Positions 59,501 to 64,000 of a DNA stretch of 64,000 nucleotides are shown here, one piece after another. This stretch comes from Populus alba. Taxonomy: Eukaryota > Streptophyta > Magnoliopsida > Malpighiales > Salicaceae. The stretch lies in NCBI RefSeq assembly GCF_005239225.2, contig NC_133295.1, positions 10,416,001 to 10,480,000 on the forward strand, given 5' to 3'. The notes beneath the pieces were generated by a model that did no database searches, was not told the DNA's origin, and worked only from the letters and a program-made list of their open reading frames with translations. The translations under genes and the position numbers were made by a program. The stretch's first letter is position 1, and each line of letters starts with the position of its first letter.

Positions 59501-59975
59501 AATTTTATCACAGAATTAATAGACTAAAATAAAAAGTAAAATAATTAAAAAGAGAAAAGAAAACGAAAAGGCAAACCTGCTTGTTATAAATATTGAAGTA
59601 GATATTGAAAAGATACCAAAGGCCAAACAATAAACCAAGCTCTAAAGTCTTGGTCAAACTACTCTTCTCTTCTCCCTCACCAGCACTCTCTGGAACCGCC
59701 GTTGCATTCACCTCAAAACGCTCAATTTTACGCTCGGAGACCAAGGGATTCCACGGCCGCGAAAGAGAGGAGTTGGAAGCAGAAGACAAGGACCAGGATC
59801 GGCGAGGGAAAACGACATTGTTGGAGTCGGGGTCGTGTCGCTTCGAAGAAGAAGAGAAAGCGCGAATCGGATCGAATCTAGAAGGGAGTGAATAAATAGG
59901 GTTAGCAACTAGGCGTCGTGGTTTGAGGGTAGACAGAGAAGAGGAAGAAGAAGGAGTGAAGGCTGTGCTCTGCAT
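56579..59975 (-). CDS. Plastid phosphoenolpyruvate/phosphate translocator (PPT)
   Basis: An intact nine-exon gene for a 413-residue inner-envelope antiporter that imports PEP into plastids in exchange for phosphate and so feeds the shikimate pathway and fatty-acid synthesis. Exons on the minus strand: 59975-59577, 59242-59120, 59021-58869, 58684-58599, 58473-58389, 58200-58081, 57972-57904, 56880-56751 and 56655-56579. All joins keep frame. The start ATG (59975) opens a Ser-rich, Arg-containing, acid-poor transit peptide of about 85-100 residues. The TPT/NST fold follows with [100 protein letters not shown] and the C-terminal [25 protein letters not shown] and KPKPKTA distinguish PPT from triose-phosphate and hexose-phosphate relatives. 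Whether it corresponds to Arabidopsis PPT1 (CUE1) or PPT2 I cannot settle. A (GAA)n run lies in intron 1 at about 59361-59385. Confidence 0.95.
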
Positions 59976-59999
59976 TTTCAAGATCCGAAAGGAGCCGGC

Positions 60000-60584
60000 A
60001 GAGACACGGAAGGGGAGTGGGAGAGAGTTCTGTGTTTTCAGAGTTGTGTTTGATTTTTTATAAGGTTGGAAAGGTTAAAAATGTTAGGTGGGCTGCCTAG
60101 CGAATAGGAGAAGAGCAGGAGTGTTGTGTTTTTTAAAAATTGAATAAAAATAAAGTGGGAATCAGGGATATTCTGGGAGTTCTATGCTTTAGACGGTAGA
60201 GATTCTGAATTTTATTTTCTCATTAAAAGCGTGTTTGTAATTTTTGGTTTTTTTTAATAATTTTTTTTAGATATATTAAAAACATAATTTAAAAAAAATT
60301 GATATCAGCCACATAAAATATCTTAAAAAATAAAAAAAATTATTTTAAAAATAAATTAAAATTTTAAAAAATTATAGTCTAACCACAAAAACAAATATTG
60401 CCTAAAACATATATAAAAGTTTGTTTGAAAAAGTTTTTTTTTTTAAAGTGAATTTGGCATGAAGAAATATTAAATTTATTTTTTTTATAATTTTAATGTT
60501 TTTACATTAAAAAATAAAAAGAAATCATTTAAAAAACATCAAAATATCTAACACATGGTAAAAGTTCTTGGAAAGATACAAATA
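60000..60584. other. PPT upstream region followed by an AT-rich repeat
   Basis: Bases just above 59975 should include the 5' UTR and promoter of the translocator; no box can be assigned. From about 60225 to 60415 an AT-rich MITE-like repeat has opposed ends (GCGTGTTTGTAATTTTTGG and CTAACCACAAAAACAAATA). Confidence 0.45.
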
Positions 60585-60951
60585 AATGTGAGAAAAAAAT
60601 CAAAAAAAATAATTAAAACAAGAAAATTGAAAAAAAATAACAAAAAAGACCAAATAATGAAGAAAAATTGATTAAACCGATTAGAATTTTTAAAAAAAAC
60701 GACCAGCTTGGTTCGCTTTTAGTTTTATAAGCCTGAAATTAAAAAAACAAAACTAAATCGATCCCAAACCGAAAAAGAACAAGCCAAACCAGGAAAAAAA
60801 CAGAACCAAACCGAAAAATCAAGTCAAACTGAAAAAACCAAATCGAACCGAAACTGGTCGGTTTGAACTGGTTTTCAGTTCGGTTTTTTAAAAAAACCAG
60901 TTTGATTATTTTTTTTATAAAAACGAACTGAATCGAAAATAATCACCCCTG
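60585..60951. mobile_element. AACCGAA-rich MITE-like element, copy 2
   Basis: Same family and orientation as 13943-14311. It starts GTGAGAAAAAAATC, passes through CCGATTAGAATTTTTAAAAA, the TTTTATAAGCCTGAAA block and GGTCGGTTTGAACTGGTTTT, and ends GAAAATAATCACCCCTGG. The ends form the same inverted pair (GGGGTGA-like and TCACCCC). The left end is approximate. Confidence 0.65.
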
Positions 60952-63340
60952 GATACATATTAATTCTCCGGTGAATTAAAAAAATCAATTCTATTTTTTT
61001 TATTTTAAATCCTCAATTGATTTTTTTTCTAAAATAATATATAAAAAAATATGTCAATTCAATAGTTTTTTTTTCTAATAAACAATAGTTATTCCTCAGA
61101 TTTGGTGTGGTAGATTCGGAAGTGAGTTGAATTTGGGAGGATAGTATTGTTTTTTTTTTCTTTGGTCAAAACATTCAACTCTTTTATTTTCATATCCACG
61201 AAAGCTACTTTTTATTTTCTCCGGTTATCATGTCTTTTATTTAATCCTAACATATCAACAAAACCTAATTCCATTTAATTACCAAACACAAACAAATTAA
61301 CTTGGAAAATTTGTATCTTGAAGCATGACGCAATCCAGGTTTTAAATTAATCCTCAATGATATTTATCTAATAAGAAAATGTCAGCAACGTGGTGCAAAC
61401 TATATTTTATTAAAAAAAATTAATTTTTTTAAATTTTTTTAATATGATGATATTAAAAATAATTTTTAAAGTAAAAAATATTATTTTAATATATATTTAT
61501 AAATAAAAAATACTTTAAAAAGTTATCATTACCAAAAGTAACGGAGCTATATGGGTGCAAGAGGGGCAATTGCCCCCTTAATTATTCTTTTCAAAATAAT
61601 TTTCTTTGTTAGCTTCTTTTTTCTATGCTAATTAGTTATTGAAAATATTAGAGTTTATAATAATTTATAAATTTGTTTAATTAATATATGTATGAGTAAT
61701 ATTATATACTAATGAATATGAATTAAAATAAGTTTTGATAAATTGATAAGTATTTTGCTATGAATTTTATATGAAAAATGATAGTGATGAATTTAATAGT
61801 GATTAAAAATGAAGTACAACACACTTTAAAAAATTAAGAACATAATAGATAAATTAAAAAAAAACATTTAATATTTATATTTAATACACTCATACAAAAC
61901 AACTAGTCAGCAAGAATAACATCAATTTATGACAATCATTTTAAGCTATGTTTTTAGATGCTATGTATAATATGTCAGCAGAGAATTATTGCCAAAAACT
62001 TTTATATTTCTTGGAAGATTTAGAAATAAATAAATAAAAGTTTGTTGTATATATTGAAAAAAATATTTTAAATGAGATTAAAATTAAAATTAAAATTATT
62101 ATAAAACAGTTTTAAAAATATAAAATCTCAAAAAGAATAATTATAATATAAGTTTTTTTTATTTAAAATTTTTTTAAATTAATTTTACTTAAATTGAGTT
62201 GTTATATTTTTTTATATAACATATATTTATAAAATATCAAATATTTATTAATAATTTATCCCTCAATTTAAAAAATTCTTGCTGCACCACTGACTCGCAC
62301 ACTCTCTCGACTAAACAATAAAAACTTAATTGGTTTAAATTTGATGCACCGAATCAAGTTTGTAATGTTCTGATTGATTTGATCTGATTGTTTTGACCAA
62401 CCCAACTCTAACATGTTACAGTTAATGCCAACAGATATTTTTTTAAAAAGACAAAACAATGTTAATTGAATAAAATTAAGTAAAATTAACCTTTTTCGAA
62501 TTCGTCGACAACGTGGATGGGTTGTCAGAAGCCAGGAGCTTTCTTCTCCCGCAATCGTCACCCTTCAAGTGGGGTGGAGAGTATGGACAAAATATAAAAC
62601 AATAATTGGCAAAGTGGGGGACTTTTCTTTGTTGCCAAAATGGAAAGTAAATTCCACCAACCGGCATTCTGGTTGGGAGAAAAAGGGCTGCTATAATGTT
62701 GAGCTGACTCTCTCTGAAAGGATTAACCTTGCTGGGTCCAGAATTCTGGTGAGTGATACATGTTCCTGTATGCTTGAAGATTCAAACTACTTTTTTCTCA
62801 CCATCTGAAAACGAGTAACGGGCAGCAGAAACCTCAGCAGGTGCTCTCATGGCTATCTTTTAAAATTTCGACCGAGCAAGACGACAACCATTTACAGAAA
62901 AACCATATGCTATGTGGTGTCGATATCAAGGAAAAACCATATCTAAATTACTAGGTATTTATTCATCAAACAGCTGGCTGCTTTCCAGTTTTGTAGCAGA
63001 TGCAGCCTCAAGATATGAAGCACCAAAGCTCCATGTCCTTATGTGTAGTTGTTTACAAGGCAACTTGCTTCTGTTGAAAGAAGATGAACAACAATGCTTG
63101 GAATTGTCATCTTCCGATTATGTACATGGAAGTTGTAATAACAAATCCTACCTACAAAGAATAATCAATGGATAAAAAGTATCCATCTGGTTCCCCAAAA
63201 CTTCCATGTTGAAATGCTTGGGAATTTCATCGTATTTAGCACATCAATATCTTTGTAGCAAAATACAAATCGACTAAACATCAAAACATTGTCATTTTAA
63301 CCCATACCTTTCATATAGGGTTATTAAAGATTGCAGTTGC
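60952..63340. other. Intergenic DNA and 3' flank of the RING gene, no gene seen
   Basis: Bases 60952-62260 are AT-rich, with a MITE-like piece at about 61390-61540. A less AT-rich part at 62480-63340 includes open frames on both strands without recognisable family. The last few hundred bases probably hold the 3' UTR of the gene ending at 63341. Confidence 0.45.
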
Positions 63341-63874
63341 TTAGGACAGAAAAACTTCAACACTTGAAGACTTCGCTATACGGCAGATAGGGCAAACATC
63401 TATGAGCCCTTCACAAACTTTGCAGAGGCACAAGTGTCTGCATGGAAATAACAAGATGGAAGCTTCATTGATCTTGCAAGCTCTGCAAGTCATCTGCTTT
63501 TTCAAGGAGATTGAATTTGCAGAACTGTCCACAAGGCGCATATGGTTTTGGTTAGCATAAGAGGCTGCAGTGTCGACCTCACTGTCCCCATAACCTTCCT
63601 TGCCATGCATCGCACCTTGTGCCATTACCTGCTCCAGATTGCTTTTCAGAACATTAACTACAGACTCATTATATTTTGTTCTGCAGTGCCAGGAATGGAC
63701 TTCCATGCTAACTTGCTTTATTCTCTCTACTAGATCCTTGTTCTTGCGGTTTATGTTTTGCATTTGAAGCTCCTTCTCATGTAGCTTGCTGCTAATTCCT
63801 TGTTCTATGGAACTCAGCAATGAAACTGTATGTCTTTGCCCCAATTCTCTCACACCTTTTATGAAATTTTCTTC
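63341..63874 (-). CDS. BOI-type RING E3 ubiquitin ligase, last exon (partial gene)
   Basis: The terminal exon of a BOI/BRG-family RING-type E3 ligase. In Arabidopsis this family ubiquitinates regulators such as BOS1, restrains cell death and interacts with DELLA proteins. The exon (178 codons with stop) begins after an AG acceptor at 63875-63876 and reads EENFIKGVRELGQRH in phase 0. A coiled-coil-like stretch (about 63850-63650, ISSKLHEKELQMQNINRKNK and following) includes the family WxxR-like segment EVHSWHCRTKYNE. A C-terminal C3HC4 RING follows: CRACKINEASILLFPCRHLC, then LCKVCEGLIDVCPICR. The protein ends SSSVEVFLS. Earlier exons, with the N-terminal half, lie to the right of the window. 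Confidence 0.9.
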   Translation of the reverse strand, partial: EENFIKGVRELGQRHTVSLLSSIEQGISSKLHEKELQMQNINRKNKDLVERIKQVSMEVHSWHCRTKYNESVVNVLKSNLEQVMAQGAMHGKEGYGDSEVDTAASYANQNHMRLVDSSANSISLKKQMTCRACKINEASILLFPCRHLCLCKVCEGLIDVCPICRIAKSSSVEVFLS

Positions 63875-63876
63875 CT

Positions 63877-64000
63877 GTTAAAAACAAACGAGGTAAGCAC
63901 AAAGGATGAAAGCCAGCAGCATCATTAAAGCATGTCACAAGCTGATTATTACTACTCGTATTCTTGTAAATGTAGAATGCAAAAGGTCTCAGGTCTCATA
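63877..64000 (-). other. Intron of the BOI-type gene
   Basis: Sequence upstream of the last-exon acceptor up to the window edge. No further exon is visible. Confidence 0.6.

Noticed and set aside
62268..62808. Open frames on both strands near 62.5 kb
   Set aside because: No domain, no homologous motif and no convincing splice signals; left as intergenic.
1..64000. Bacterial-type systems: operons, CRISPR arrays, toxin-antitoxin pairs, phage genes
   Set aside because: The window is plant nuclear DNA with spliced genes; no such structure was seen.

Overview
This window is plant nuclear DNA, most likely from a poplar or close relative (Populus, Salicaceae). The evidence is GT-AG spliced genes with eudicot-type proteins, a very AT-rich intergenic background, Copia and Gypsy LTR retrotransposons primed by initiator-tRNA-Met, and short repeats that resemble those familiar from Salicaceae genomes. 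The genus is an inference. No prokaryotic feature, CRISPR array or operon is present.

Layout. At 493-985 (minus) are the first two exons of an ISU1-type mitochondrial Fe-S scaffold gene, cut by the left window edge, with a cluster of site II promoter motifs behind it. From 2 to 16 kb there is no host gene: a SINE, several MITEs, a degraded Gypsy gag and a local tandem duplication that holds one MITE-filled and one empty copy. At 17301-21981 (plus) lies a BOR1-type boron transporter whose 12 exons are recognisable but carry many single-base indels. An old, decayed Copia element (22904-27739, minus, TSD GTCTA) follows, then a TRIM-like element and degenerate tandem repeats. A truncated Copia copy sits at about 33.1-34.3 kb. 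At 36056-39081 (plus) is an intact six-exon GDSL/SGNH esterase gene of the IAH1/CPRD49 type. From 39 to 45 kb there is repeat DNA with a 95-bp minisatellite and a second Gypsy gag remnant. At 45327-47175 (plus) is a three-exon R2R3-MYB gene of the MYB64/98/115/118/119 type. At 47989-53291 (plus) is a young, apparently complete Copia element with unusual TATTG...CAATA ends. At 56579-59975 (minus) is an intact nine-exon plastid phosphoenolpyruvate/phosphate translocator gene. At 63341-63874 (minus) is the last exon of a BOI-type RING E3 ligase whose upstream exons lie beyond the right edge.

The host genes are functionally unrelated (Fe-S assembly, boron transport, ester hydrolysis, transcription, plastid PEP import, ubiquitination) and each is its own transcription unit. 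I found no previously undescribed gene system. The items most worth checking are the indel-dominated state of the boron transporter, the non-TG/CA Copia element, the paired filled and empty MITE site, and an unidentified poly(A)-ended insertion inside the esterase gene.
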